Part shown: positions 8,992-17,634 of the stretch, piece after piece
Numbering within the stretch: position 1 is the first letter of the stretch
How the letters are laid out: every line of letters starts with the position of its first letter
Assembly: GCA_947630715.1 (NCBI GenBank)
Contig: CANRIP010000002.1
Location: 1 to 64,000, forward strand
DNA length: 64,000 nt
Direction of reading: 5' to 3'
Source of the DNA: an uncultured Acetatifactor sp.
GTDB taxonomy: Bacteria > Bacillota > Clostridia > Lachnospirales > Lachnospiraceae
Program-made: the position numbers and the translations under genes
Notes under the pieces: generated by a model
What the model saw: only the letters and a program-made list of their open reading frames with translations
Database searches by the model: none
Told to the model about the DNA's origin: nothing

Positions 8992-10050
8992 ATGGGTGAC
9001 GCGGCGCCGCGGAAGAAGATCGTCGTATTGGCGGGGGGAAACAGCACGGAGAGGGAGGTTTCGCTCAGCTCCGGGCGCAGAATTTTTCAGGCCCTGAAAA
9101 ATCTGGGATACAGGACAGTGCTTTTGGACGTGTATCTGGGATATGAGGGGGAGATCCGGGGGCTGTTTGAGCAGGACGCGGATCTGACGGCTCAGGATGG
9201 CGCCCTCATCGGGGAGGACAGCCCGGATCCTGAGAAATGGAAGAAACTCCGCTCGGACGGGGGGAAGGAATTTTTCGGGCCCAATGTGCTGGCCCTGTGT
9301 CAAATGGCGGACTGCGTGTTCCTTGCCCTGCACGGGGAAAACGGGGAAAACGGCAAGGTACAGGCGTGTTTGGAGCTGTTTGGCGTTCCGTATACGGGAA
9401 CGGATTTTGCAAGCTCCGCCATGGCTATGGACAAGGGCATTTCCAAGGATATGTTCAGGGCGTGGGAGATCCCCACTCCCGAGGGCATACGGCTGCAAAA
9501 GGGGGAAAAGGATCCCAGGGAGATTTCCCTCCCCTGCGTGGTAAAAGCCGGCTGCCAGGGGTCCAGCGTCAGCGTCAGCATTGTGGAGCGGGAGGAAGCA
9601 TATGAACCCGCGAAACAGGAGGCGTTTCGCTACGGGGACGAGATCCTGATTGAAAGGTACATTCGGGGCAGGGAATTTTCCGTGGGCGTTTTAGAGGGGA
9701 GGGCCCTGCCGGTGATCGAGATGATTCCCCGGACCGGATTTTACGATTACAGGGCCAAGTACCAGGCGGGCAGCGCCAGGGAGGTCTGCCCGGCGCAGCT
9801 CTCCCCGGAAAAAACCGGGGAGATTCAAAGGATCGCGGAGCGGGTATTCCGGGCGCTGCGGCTGAAAAGCTATGCCCGGGTGGATTTTATGATGGATGAA
9901 CAGGAACGGTTTTTTTGTCTGGAGGCCAATACCCTGCCGGGAATGACTCCTACCTCGCTGATGCCCCAGGAGGCGCTGGCGGAAGGAATGGATTTTGAAA
10001 CCCTGTGCCGGCGGATTTTGGAGTATGCCCTCAGAACACAATCAGAATAA
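8992..10050 (+). CDS. ddl: D-alanine--D-alanine ligase
   Basis: A 352-aa ATP-grasp ligase that joins two D-alanines for the peptidoglycan stem. Key signatures are AGGNSTEREVSLSSG (binding Glu at first subsite), ALHGENGENGKVQ, SAMAMDKGISK, the YDYRAKY loop (the Tyr typical of D-Ala-D-Ala rather than D-Ala-D-Lac enzymes), and EANTLPGMTPTSLMPQ with metal-binding Glu and Asn. The GGAGAAAG ribosome site supports the ATG at 8992. murF follows after an intergenic palindromic element, so ligase and adding enzyme are encoded together. This does not by itself indicate vancomycin resistance. Confidence 0.92.
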   Translation: MGDAAPRKKIVVLAGGNSTEREVSLSSGRRIFQALKNLGYRTVLLDVYLGYEGEIRGLFEQDADLTAQDGALIGEDSPDPEKWKKLRSDGGKEFFGPNVLALCQMADCVFLALHGENGENGKVQACLELFGVPYTGTDFASSAMAMDKGISKDMFRAWEIPTPEGIRLQKGEKDPREISLPCVVKAGCQGSSVSVSIVEREEAYEPAKQEAFRYGDEILIERYIRGREFSVGVLEGRALPVIEMIPRTGFYDYRAKYQAGSAREVCPAQLSPEKTGEIQRIAERVFRALRLKSYARVDFMMDEQERFFCLEANTLPGMTPTSLMPQEALAEGMDFETLCRRILEYALRTQSE

Positions 10051-10060
10051 AGGCGGTAAA

Positions 10061-10153
10061 GATTGAAAATTAAAATTTTCAATCGCGAGATTTGTGTCCG
10101 CGCACTGCTTGACACAAACTCGTTATGCGCAAAGATCAGCGCGGAAATGAGGT
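10061..10153 (+). repeat. Palindromic intergenic element, long copy (carries a ribosome site)
   Basis: It starts with a 24-bp perfect palindrome (10061-10084; GATTGAAAATTA joined to its complement). A 41-nt insert follows (10085-10125), which is itself an inverted repeat (TTTGTGTC ... GACACAAA). It ends in a conserved tail (10126-10153) holding a GCGC..GCGC hairpin and a closing GAGGT. A second copy without the 41-nt insert is at 47611-47662. In both, GAGGT is 5-6 nt before the next ATG, so the repeat supplies the ribosome binding site of the downstream gene. Confidence 0.85.
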
Positions 10154-10158
10154 AAAAA

Positions 10159-11607
10159 ATGAAGATGGATCTGACCGTGGGAGAGATTCTTCAGGTCTGC
10201 AAAGGCAGATTGGTACCCGGGAAGGAAACGCCGGAGACGCTTTGCTCCCTCAGCGTCACCTCCGTGGCGCTGGATTCCCGGAAGGTGACGGAGGGCGGAG
10301 TGTTTCTGGCAACGCCCGGGGAGCGGGTGGACGGGCACAGCTTTGTGGCCTCCTGCTTTGCCAAGGGAGCGGCGTTAGCGATTGTAACCAAGACGCCCGA
10401 ACAACTGGAGCGGGAAACCGGCGAGCCGGCAGAGGGATGGGGAAGCTATGTGCTGGTGGAGGATTCCTTTGCGGCCCTGAGGGACATTGCGGAGTATTAC
10501 AGGCAAAAGCTGAAGGTCACGGTGGTGGGGATCACCGGCAGCAGCGGCAAGACCAGCACCAAGGAATTTGTCGCCGGGGTTTTGGGGGAGCGGTTCCGGG
10601 TGCTGAAGACGGAGGGGAACCTGAACAACGAAGTGGGAGTGCCGCTCACGCTTTTAAAGATCCGGCCGGAGCATCAGGTGGCCGTGGTGGAGATGGGGAT
10701 CAGCGATTTTGGGGAGATGCACCGTCTCAGCAAGATGGCAAAACCTGACATCTGTGTCATAACTAACATTGGACAGAGCCACCTGGATCATTTGAAATCC
10801 CGGGAGGGCATCCTGAGGGCCAAGTCCGAGATCTTTGATTTCATGTCTGAGAACGGGGAAATCTGTCTGAACGGGGAGGATGACATGCTTTTGCCCCTCA
10901 CGCGGATCAAGGGCCGGAAAACGCGGTTTTTCGGGCTGGGCTCCGCACCCGGTCAAGAGGTGGCCGCAAAGGATATTGTGAGTAAGGGCCTCTGGGGAAG
11001 CGACGCGTCCCTGTCCACGCCGGCGGGAAACTATGACATCCATGTGCCGCTGCCGGGGGTGCATATGGTGTTAAACGCGGCCGCTGCGGCCTGTGTGGCC
11101 GGGATCCTGGGCCTGACGCCCCGGGAGATTGCCTCCGGGATCGGGAAGATCACTCCTGTGGACGGACGAAACCATCTGATCCGGCTGCCGGCGTTTACCC
11201 TGATCGACGACTGTTATAACGCAAACCCGGCGTCCATGCGGGCGGCGCTGGATCTTTTGGCCCTGGCGGACACGGAGAAGACAGCCATTCTGGGCGATAT
11301 GTTCGGCCTGGGGGAAGATCAGTGCGCACAACTGCACGGACAGGTGGGGCTTTATGCGTCCCGGCTGGGGATCCAGCGGATCCTGTGCGTGGGGGATCGT
11401 TCCGGGGACATGTACCGGTCCGCCTACGCCAGCCGGCCAGACGGAAACGGCGTCTTTTATTTCCCCTCTCTGGAGGCGCTTTTGGAGGCTTTGGGAAAAG
11501 AGCGGGAAAAGTATGTGCCGGACGGCTGTACCGTGCTGGTCAAGGCCTCCCATGCCATGGAGTTTGAGAAGGCGGTGGCTTTCTTAAGACAAGCGGGTAC
11601 AGGCTGA
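10159..11607 (+). CDS. murF: UDP-MurNAc-tripeptide--D-alanyl-D-alanine ligase
   Basis: A 482-aa Mur ligase that adds the D-Ala-D-Ala dipeptide made by the upstream Ddl to the UDP-MurNAc tripeptide. Visible signatures: the N-terminal nucleotide-binding domain (VALDSRKVTEGGVFLATPG), the P-loop GITGSSGKTSTKEFV near 125, TEGNLNNEVGVPLTLL, the carbamoylated-Lys region ITNIGQSHLDHLKSREGILRAKSEIF, and DDCYNANPASMRAALD in the C-terminal domain. The length is normal. Its ribosome site lies inside the palindromic element. It ends about 110 bp before the response regulator. Confidence 0.95.
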   Translation: MKMDLTVGEILQVCKGRLVPGKETPETLCSLSVTSVALDSRKVTEGGVFLATPGERVDGHSFVASCFAKGAALAIVTKTPEQLERETGEPAEGWGSYVLVEDSFAALRDIAEYYRQKLKVTVVGITGSSGKTSTKEFVAGVLGERFRVLKTEGNLNNEVGVPLTLLKIRPEHQVAVVEMGISDFGEMHRLSKMAKPDICVITNIGQSHLDHLKSREGILRAKSEIFDFMSENGEICLNGEDDMLLPLTRIKGRKTRFFGLGSAPGQEVAAKDIVSKGLWGSDASLSTPAGNYDIHVPLPGVHMVLNAAAAACVAGILGLTPREIASGIGKITPVDGRNHLIRLPAFTLIDDCYNANPASMRAALDLLALADTEKTAILGDMFGLGEDQCAQLHGQVGLYASRLGIQRILCVGDRSGDMYRSAYASRPDGNGVFYFPSLEALLEALGKEREKYVPDGCTVLVKASHAMEFEKAVAFLRQAGTG

Positions 11608-11615
11608 GGGGCGCC

Positions 11616-11650
11616 TCTTAAGGAAGGATGACAACCTTAGGAAAATCTTA
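11616..11650 (+). promoter_or_regulatory. Putative VanR-type operator, direct repeat
   Basis: CCTTAGGAAAAT (11635-11646) fits the VanR binding motif TCGTAnGAAAnT in eight of ten defined positions. A related TCTTAAGGAA begins about 18-19 bp upstream, near two helical turns apart, as expected for an OmpR/PhoB-family dimer. A possible -10 TATGCT is at 11674-11679, with no good -35, which suits an activated promoter. Autoregulation of the downstream two-component genes is inferred. Confidence 0.42.
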
Positions 11651-11716
11651 ATTCTTTTTTGGCTGCGGAATGGTATGCTGAAGGAGGGTTAAGATTTTTT
11701 TGCGAGAGGAAGGAAC

Positions 11717-12409
11717 ATGGAAGATCGGATCTTAGTGGTGGACGATGAAAAAGAGATAGCGGATCTGGTGACGTTGTATCTGAAAAACGAAGGGTATACC
11801 GTTTACACCTGCTATGGGGGTTCGGACGCCATGCGCGTCATAGAAACCAAGCGCCTGGATCTGGCCATCCTGGACGTGATGCTGCCGGGGATCAACGGGA
11901 TGGAAATCTGCAAACGGATTCGGGAAAAGTATAATTATCCCGTGATTATGCTGACCGCCAAAGGGGAGGAGACGGATAAAATCAACGGCCTTGCCCTGGG
12001 GGCGGACGATTATATCACAAAGCCTTTTCTGCCGCTGGAGCTGGTGGCGAGAGTGAAGGCGCAGTTGCGCCGGTTTAAACGGTATAATTCCGGGCAGGCG
12101 GAGGAAGACGTCTATACGGTGTCAGGGCTGGTGCTGAACGCGAAAACCCACGAATGTTTTTTGAACGAAAAACCCTTAAATCTCACGCCCACGGAGTTTT
12201 CCATTCTGCGCATCCTCTGTTCCCGAAAGGGCCAGGTGGTCAGCGCGGAGGAATTGTTTCTGTTAATCTGGGAGGGAGAGTATTATACCAAGAACAATAA
12301 CACCATCACGGTGCATATCAGGCATTTGAGAGAAAAAATGGGGGATTCCTTTGAAAATCCCAAGTACATTAAGACGGTCTGGGGGTGCGGGTACAAAATT
12401 GAAGAATAA
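11717..12409 (+). CDS. OmpR/PhoB-family response regulator, VanR-like
   Basis: A 230-aa regulator. The receiver domain (1-120) has the acidic pair in LVVDDEKE, the phospho-acceptor Asp in LAILDVMLPG, the Thr of IMLTAKGEE and the Lys of DDYITKPF. A winged-helix DNA-binding domain follows, ending TVHIRHLREKMGDSFENPKYIKTVWGCGYKIEE. The HIRHLREK element and overall pattern resemble VanR of glycopeptide-resistance clusters. It overlaps the kinase gene. It follows ddl-murF, which suggests sensing of wall precursor state, but no vanH, vanX, vanT or vanG gene is present. Confidence 0.9.
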   Translation: MEDRILVVDDEKEIADLVTLYLKNEGYTVYTCYGGSDAMRVIETKRLDLAILDVMLPGINGMEICKRIREKYNYPVIMLTAKGEETDKINGLALGADDYITKPFLPLELVARVKAQLRRFKRYNSGQAEEDVYTVSGLVLNAKTHECFLNEKPLNLTPTEFSILRILCSRKGQVVSAEELFLLIWEGEYYTKNNNTITVHIRHLREKMGDSFENPKYIKTVWGCGYKIEE

Positions 12410-13547
12410 AAAAAATCTGTCCAGAATCGCGGTCACGGCGGCCGCGGTCCTGGGAGGGCTGTTTCTGTGCAGGATGCTGTTCCTGCTCTTTGACCGGTTT
12501 ATGAACGGATTTTTTGTGGACTGGTTTGAGGAAGTCTATATCCGGCTGGACTGGCGGACTCTGGAGGAAGGGGATACGGGATATTACACAAAGAGCATCC
12601 GCTGGGGCCCCTTAAAGGATCTGCTCTTGCAGACGTTAGTGGTCACGGTGGTGCTGTGGATTCTCTCCGTCAGGATTGTGTCCCTTCTGTACAGCTCGGT
12701 CAGAGAGCGGAAAGTGCTTCAGAAGGCGGGGGAGCTGATCGGCGATTATATGCTCCATGACAGGGAGTCGGGAGAAGTGTTTCCGCCCGAATACGCGGCC
12801 GTGGCGGCCAGAATGTCCGAGATTAAGTCGGGGATGCTGCGACAGGAGCAGCTATTGCGGGAGGAAGCGGGGCGCAAAAACGATCTGATCACCTATCTGG
12901 CCCACGATCTGAAAACGCCCCTGACCTCCGTGATCGGGTATTTAAGTCTGCTGAAGGAGGCGCCGGACATGCCCGGGGAGCAAAAGGCCCGTTATGTCAA
13001 TATCACGCTGGAAAAAGCCATGCACCTGGAACGGCTGATCAATGAATTTTTTGAAATCACCAGATACAACCTTCAGCAGATTGTGCTGGAGAAAGAGACG
13101 GTGGATCTTTCCTTCCTGCTGATCCAGCTCACAGACGAATTTTACCCCATCCTGACCGCCCACGGCAACACCGTCCGGGTGGAAAACGGGGAAGGGCTGA
13201 GCGTTTTTGGGGACGGTGAAAAGCTGGCGAGGGTCTTTAACAACATCCTGAAAAACGCCGTGGCATACAGCTATCCGGACACGGAAATCCTGATCCGGTG
13301 CAGCCGGGAACCGGACTTTCTCGTCCTGCGCTTTCAAAACCGCGGCAGAACCATTCCCCGCAGCAAACTGGACGCAATCTTTGAAAAGTTTTACAGGCTG
13401 GACGATGCGCGCAGCACAAATACCGGCGGAGCGGGGCTGGGGCTCGCCATCGCCAGGGAGATCGTGACTCTCCACGGGGGGGCCATCACGGCCTCCAGTG
13501 AAAAGGAAGTGACCACGTTCACCGTGACTCTGCCCGCCAAAGAGTGA
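12399..13547 (+). CDS. Sensor histidine kinase, VanS-like
   Basis: A 382-aa two-membrane-segment kinase. I chose the TTG at 12399, which overlaps the regulator stop and gives LKNKKNLSRIAVTAAAVLGG; a GGGGGTGCGGG stretch precedes it. Membrane segments are near residues 9-32 and 76-98, with a short external loop of about 45 residues. The phospho-acceptor His is at about 169 in HDLKTPLTSVIGYLS, an H-box identical in pattern to VanS. The ATPase domain shows NILKNAVAYSYPDTE, FEKFYRLDDARS and GAGLGLAIAREIV. Its 3' end forms the first unit of a 23-bp tandem repeat. Confidence 0.9.
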   Translation: MKNKKNLSRIAVTAAAVLGGLFLCRMLFLLFDRFMNGFFVDWFEEVYIRLDWRTLEEGDTGYYTKSIRWGPLKDLLLQTLVVTVVLWILSVRIVSLLYSSVRERKVLQKAGELIGDYMLHDRESGEVFPPEYAAVAARMSEIKSGMLRQEQLLREEAGRKNDLITYLAHDLKTPLTSVIGYLSLLKEAPDMPGEQKARYVNITLEKAMHLERLINEFFEITRYNLQQIVLEKETVDLSFLLIQLTDEFYPILTAHGNTVRVENGEGLSVFGDGEKLARVFNNILKNAVAYSYPDTEILIRCSREPDFLVLRFQNRGRTIPRSKLDAIFEKFYRLDDARSTNTGGAGLGLAIAREIVTLHGGAITASSEKEVTTFTVTLPAKE

Positions 13548-13671
13548 CCGAAAGCCCCGCAAAAGAGGGATCCCAAGCTTCGCAAAAGAGTGACCGAAAG
13601 CCCCGCAAAAGAGTGACCGAAAGCCCCGCAAAAAAGTGCTCCCAAGCCCCACCAAAGAGCCACCCCAAGAA
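13537..13671 (+). repeat. 23-bp tandem repeat spanning the end of the kinase gene
   Basis: Units at 13537, 13560, 13583, 13606, 13629 and a partial one at 13652 are spaced exactly 23 bp. The conserved core is CAAAAGAG-TGACCGAAAG-CCCCG. Units 3 and 4 are identical. Unit 1 contains the last codons and TGA stop of the sensor kinase. Slippage would alter the distance between kinase and fucosidase genes but not the kinase protein. Confidence 0.9.
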
Positions 13672-13785
13672 AAAGCTTGCGGGAAGGCACAGGATCGTAT
13701 ACCATGGAGATGACGGATGGGGGAAGGAGGATTTCCCTCAAAAACCACAGGGCGGCACATGCGCCGGAAAAGGGAGTGGCACAGG

Positions 13786-16065
13786 ATGGGAAGGATATGG
13801 TTTGATCATCCCGCGAAAACGTGGGAGGAAGGTCTACCCATAGGAAACGGCAGGCTGGGAGCGATGATTCTGGGGGGAACGGGGACGGAGCGGATCCCGT
13901 TAAATCAGGACAGCATCTGGTACGGGGGACCCGTTTGCAGAGATAACCCGGATGCCCGCGGCAATCTGGAAAAAGTCCGGGCCCTGCTTTTGGCCGGCAG
14001 CATCCCGGAGGCGGAGGAACTTCTGTGTCTGGCGTTTTCCGGCACCCCTCAGTCGCAGCGGCCTTACCAGTCCCTGGGGGATCTGGAGATTGTTTATCGG
14101 GAGCCGGAGGGCGGGCTTTTGGGGGACGCGGGAAACGCCGGGGGACAGCCCTTGAAGGAAGGGGACGGTTACTGCCGTGAGCTGGATCTGAACCGGGGGA
14201 TTGTGACGGAGGATTTCTGTGATCAAGGCAGAAAATGGAGAAAGGAATATCTATCCTCCTACCCCCACGGAGTGATTCTGATCCGCCTTCAGGCGGAGCG
14301 GGGCGGAGTCTGCCTGAACGCCAGGCTGGGAAGAAGGAGATTTTACGATCACGCCGGAAAGCTGGACGAGAGCACGATTTTTATGGACGGGTCGCTGGGG
14401 GCGGGGGGAGTGTCCTGGAAAGCGGCTCTGCGGGCATGGCAGAAGGGCGGAACCTGCCAGGTGATCGGGGAGCATCTTGTGATCCGGAATGCGGACGAGG
14501 CGGTGCTGTGCCTGGCCTGTGAAACCTCCTTTTATGAACCGGAATACGGGAGGGCCCTGACAGACCGGCTGGACCGGGCACGGAGGGACGGCTGGCAGGA
14601 GATAAAGCGCCGCCACATGGAGGATTACCAGGCCCTCTTTGGAAACGTCTCCCTGAGCCTGGGAGATGCGCGGGGGCAGGAGCCTGTGGACAAAACACTG
14701 GCCAGGGGGGCAGCGGAGGGATTTGACGGCTCCTTTGCGGAAACCTATTTTCAGTACGGCAGGTACCTTCTCATTGCGTCAAGCCGCCCTGGGAGCCTGC
14801 CGGCCAATTTGCAGGGCATCTGGAACGATTCCATGGAACCCTGCTGGGATTCCAAATACACCATCAACATTAACACGGAGATGAATTACTGGCCCGCGGA
14901 GAGCTGCGGCCTTTCGGAATGCCATCTGCCCCTGTTTGACCATCTGGAAAGAATGTGGAAAAACGGCAGGGAGACGGCCCGCCATATGTACGGATGCAGG
15001 GGCTTTGTGGCCCATCATAACACGGATCTCTGGGGCGACTGCGCCCCTCAGGATATCTATGTCCCCGCTACATACTGGGTGATGGGGGCGGCGTGGCTGT
15101 GCACCCATATCTGGACCCATTATCTTTACACGGGGGACGGGGATTTTTTAAAGAAGATGTATCCCATTCTGGAGGACGCGGTGCTGTTTTTCCATGATTT
15201 CCTGATCCCGGTGGACGGAAAACTTATGACATGCCCGTCAGTTTCTCCGGAAAACACCTATCTCCTGCCGGACGGCGTCTGCGGCTGCGTGGGTGTGGGG
15301 GCCACCGCGGACAATGAAATTCTGCGGGATCTGCTGGAGGATTACCTGAAGGCGTCCCAGGTTCTGGACAAGGACACGGAGACGGTGAGAGAGACTCGAA
15401 GCATATTGGAAAAAATCCCGGAGCTTCAGATCGGGCGTTTCGGCCAGATTATGGAGTGGAGGGAGGATTATGAGGAACGGGAACCCGGACACCGGCATAT
15501 TTCCCACTTGTACGCCCTGTACCCTTCCGGCCAGATCACTACGGACAAAACGCCAAAGCTGGCCCAAGCGGCCAGGGTCACGCTGGAGCGCAGGCTTTCC
15601 CACGGAGGCGGCCACACGGGCTGGAGCTGCGCCTGGATCGTCAACTTTTTTGCCAGGCTGGGGGACGGGGACAAGGCTTTGGAAAATCTGGAAAAGCTTT
15701 GGGCCAAGTCCACTTTCCCCAATCTCATGGACAATCATCCCATGGGAGCGGGGTATGTCTTCCAGATCGACGGGAACCTGGGCGCAGCGGCGGCGATTGC
15801 CGAGATGCTGGTGCAGAGCGACCAGGACCGGGTGAAACTTTTGCCCGCGCTGCCCGGGAAATGGAGCAAGGGAAAGGTAAAGGGCCTTCGGGTTGCAGGG
15901 GGCGCTGAAATTGCGCTTAGCTGGGAAAACGGGAAACTGACGGAATGCACGGTTGTCTCCCCCAGAGACATGGACATGGAGTTCCAGTACGGGACGGAAA
16001 CAACAAGATGCGCCCTGAAGGCCGGGAACAGCTATCGCGTCTTTGCCCCGGAACAAAAGGCTTAA
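13786..16065 (+). CDS. GH95 alpha-L-fucosidase-type glycoside hydrolase
   Basis: A 759-aa cytoplasmic glycoside hydrolase. The family is recognised from the start WFDHPAKTWEEGLPIGNGRLGAM, then RIPLNQDSIWYGGP, INTEMNYWPAESCGL (the Asn pair that activates water in GH95), HNTDLWGDCAPQD, SPENTY and GHTGWSCAW. GH95 enzymes release alpha-1,2-L-fucose (some act on L-galactose) from host or plant glycans. There is no signal peptide, so import of a fucosylated oligosaccharide is implied, but no transporter is nearby. The ATG at 13786 is chosen because AGGGAG (13771-13776) precedes it and the family motif begins immediately. Confidence 0.88.
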   Translation: MGRIWFDHPAKTWEEGLPIGNGRLGAMILGGTGTERIPLNQDSIWYGGPVCRDNPDARGNLEKVRALLLAGSIPEAEELLCLAFSGTPQSQRPYQSLGDLEIVYREPEGGLLGDAGNAGGQPLKEGDGYCRELDLNRGIVTEDFCDQGRKWRKEYLSSYPHGVILIRLQAERGGVCLNARLGRRRFYDHAGKLDESTIFMDGSLGAGGVSWKAALRAWQKGGTCQVIGEHLVIRNADEAVLCLACETSFYEPEYGRALTDRLDRARRDGWQEIKRRHMEDYQALFGNVSLSLGDARGQEPVDKTLARGAAEGFDGSFAETYFQYGRYLLIASSRPGSLPANLQGIWNDSMEPCWDSKYTININTEMNYWPAESCGLSECHLPLFDHLERMWKNGRETARHMYGCRGFVAHHNTDLWGDCAPQDIYVPATYWVMGAAWLCTHIWTHYLYTGDGDFLKKMYPILEDAVLFFHDFLIPVDGKLMTCPSVSPENTYLLPDGVCGCVGVGATADNEILRDLLEDYLKASQVLDKDTETVRETRSILEKIPELQIGRFGQIMEWREDYEEREPGHRHISHLYALYPSGQITTDKTPKLAQAARVTLERRLSHGGGHTGWSCAWIVNFFARLGDGDKALENLEKLWAKSTFPNLMDNHPMGAGYVFQIDGNLGAAAAIAEMLVQSDQDRVKLLPALPGKWSKGKVKGLRVAGGAEIALSWENGKLTECTVVSPRDMDMEFQYGTETTRCALKAGNSYRVFAPEQKA

Positions 16066-16319
16066 GCGCGGGGGGTTCGTTTCTTGATTTTGTCGCTGAT
16101 GCTTCGCAGGATCAGGCTCAGACAGATACATCCCACGCTGCTCAGAAACCCTCTCCAGAAAATAGGGCGCAGATGGGAGCTGTATTCATGCACATCGTAC
16201 ATTCCCATATCGTACAGGCGGAAGGACCAGATGATCCAGTACAGGGTGGCCGCAAACGCCAGAATCCATAGAATCACCCTCAGGATAAACAGAACCCGCA
16301 CCGCTTTCTTTTCTTTCAT
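16062..16319 (-). CDS. Small two-helix membrane protein
   Basis: An 85-aa protein with hydrophobic segments near residues 8-30 and 55-72 and a basic C-terminus (SISDKIKKRTPRA). It has a ribosome site (AGGGAG) and a promoter upstream on the minus strand. Its stop overlaps the fucosidase stop by four bases, so the genes converge. No family recognised. Confidence 0.6.
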   Translation of the reverse strand: MKEKKAVRVLFILRVILWILAFAATLYWIIWSFRLYDMGMYDVHEYSSHLRPIFWRGFLSSVGCICLSLILRSISDKIKKRTPRA

Positions 16320-16365
16320 ATTCGTTTGTCTCCCTTCCCTGTTTTGGCAGATATGGCTGATTCAG

Positions 16366-16395
16366 ATTATAACCACTTTATCACAAATGAGTCAA
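16366..16395 (-). promoter_or_regulatory. Sigma-A promoter for the small membrane protein
   Basis: On the minus strand TTGACT (16395-16390), an 18-bp spacer and TATAAT (16371-16366). The rest of the 270-bp gap up to 16590 holds short G-rich repeats of the GGGACTGCC type and no gene that I can support. Confidence 0.62.
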
Positions 16396-16590
16396 AAAAG
16401 AAAGTATCTGCCCGAGGATATGGGGGGGACTGCCCGGGGATGTGGGGGGACTGCCGGGAATACGGGGACTGCCGGGCGGCTTTCATCGAATCAATCGAAT
16501 TTCTTCAGCATTTCTTAGGAAAACGCCAATCAAAAATTAATCCTGAAAGCGCTCCTGTTGTCTATGATGAAGGCAAAGGAGGTACGGAGG

Positions 16591-17634
16591 ATGAGACAAC
16601 GGCAAAAAAAGATCCGCGGAGGAAGGAGAGGCTGGAAGGCGCTTTGCTGTTTTTATCTGGCGCTTGCGGCGTTTTGCCTGATTCTGATCTGGCGGATGGA
16701 GGCTCAGAGAGAGAAGACTCCCTTAACAGGGGGGGTTGACGGAACCTTTTTGTTTTCGGACATGCCGGTTGCGCCGGGAGAGGTGGATGTAAGCGGCATC
16801 AACAGCCGTTTCGGGATTCTGCTGGACGGGCCGACCGGCCGGATTCTGGCGGAAAAAGACGGCGGGGAGCGGATGTATCCCGCGTCCATGACAAAGCTGA
16901 TGACGGCCCTGGTGGCGGTGGAGCGCACCGAAGAATGGGATGCGGCGATCCGGATCCCGTCGGAGATTTTTTCCGCGCTGATGGTGCAGCATGCGTCCCT
17001 GGCCGGATTTGAGCCGGGGGAGACGGTGACGCCGGAGGAACTTTTGTACGGGATGCTTTTACCCTCCGGTGCGGAGTGCTGCGCCACATATGCCCTGTGG
17101 CTTGCGGGAGACGAGGACGTCTTTGTGGGCTGGATGAATGAGAAAGCCGCCGACCTGGGGATGGATCACACCCATTTTGTGAATCCCTCGGGACTGCATG
17201 ACAGGAATCATTATTCCACCCCGGAGGATATGGCCATCCTGCTGCAAGCCTGTCTTCAGGAGGAAAGGCTGAAAAACATTTTGGAAACCCAGCGGTTCCA
17301 GACGGAGCCCACTTCCCTGCACCCGGAGGGCCTGTGCTTAGAAAGCACGTTGTACCAGGCCGTCTTTGCCAGCGAAACGCTCACGGAGCAATGGGAATCC
17401 TACAAAGAGGCCGGTCTGAGCGCTCTGGGAGGGAAAACGGGCTACACTTCCCAAGCGGGTTTATGCCTGGCAAGCTTTGCCTGTATCCATGGCAGGGAAT
17501 ACATTCTGATCACGGGGGAGGCCCAGGGGGACCACACCACGGATCCCTACCATGTGGAGGACGCGTTTTCCGTCTACGGGCAGATTTTAAAACTGACCCA
17601 GCAGGAGATCACGGGGGATCAGCCCTCGGTGTAA
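16591..17634 (+). CDS. D-alanyl-D-alanine carboxypeptidase (S11 family)
   Basis: A 347-aa penicillin-binding D,D-carboxypeptidase. It has a membrane/signal segment near residues 16-34, then the catalytic SMTKLMT (SxxK), a second motif SGAE where most relatives have SGN or SAN, and KTGYTSQAG (KTG). It trims the last D-Ala from stem peptides outside the cell. AAAGGAGGT (16575-16583) fixes the ATG at 16591 against earlier in-frame codons. The missing Asn in the second motif could alter kinetics, though the rest of the site is intact. Its stop overlaps the convergent acyltransferase by 16 bp. Confidence 0.87.
   Translation: MRQRQKKIRGGRRGWKALCCFYLALAAFCLILIWRMEAQREKTPLTGGVDGTFLFSDMPVAPGEVDVSGINSRFGILLDGPTGRILAEKDGGERMYPASMTKLMTALVAVERTEEWDAAIRIPSEIFSALMVQHASLAGFEPGETVTPEELLYGMLLPSGAECCATYALWLAGDEDVFVGWMNEKAADLGMDHTHFVNPSGLHDRNHYSTPEDMAILLQACLQEERLKNILETQRFQTEPTSLHPEGLCLESTLYQAVFASETLTEQWESYKEAGLSALGGKTGYTSQAGLCLASFACIHGREYILITGEAQGDHTTDPYHVEDAFSVYGQILKLTQQEITGDQPSV

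Noticed and set aside
10125-10748. Gly/Arg-rich plus-strand frame overlapping murF
   Set aside because: It is a frame-shifted shadow of murF with no domain.
8992-13547. Vancomycin-resistance (vanG-like) cluster
   Set aside because: The ligase has D-Ala-D-Ala features, and no vanXY, vanT or vanW gene is present. Only the two-component pair is VanRS-like.
16420-16480. G-rich short repeats as a possible regulatory element
   Set aside because: Only three imperfect GGGACTGCC units; similar words occur near 52540, which suggests composition bias rather than a defined site.
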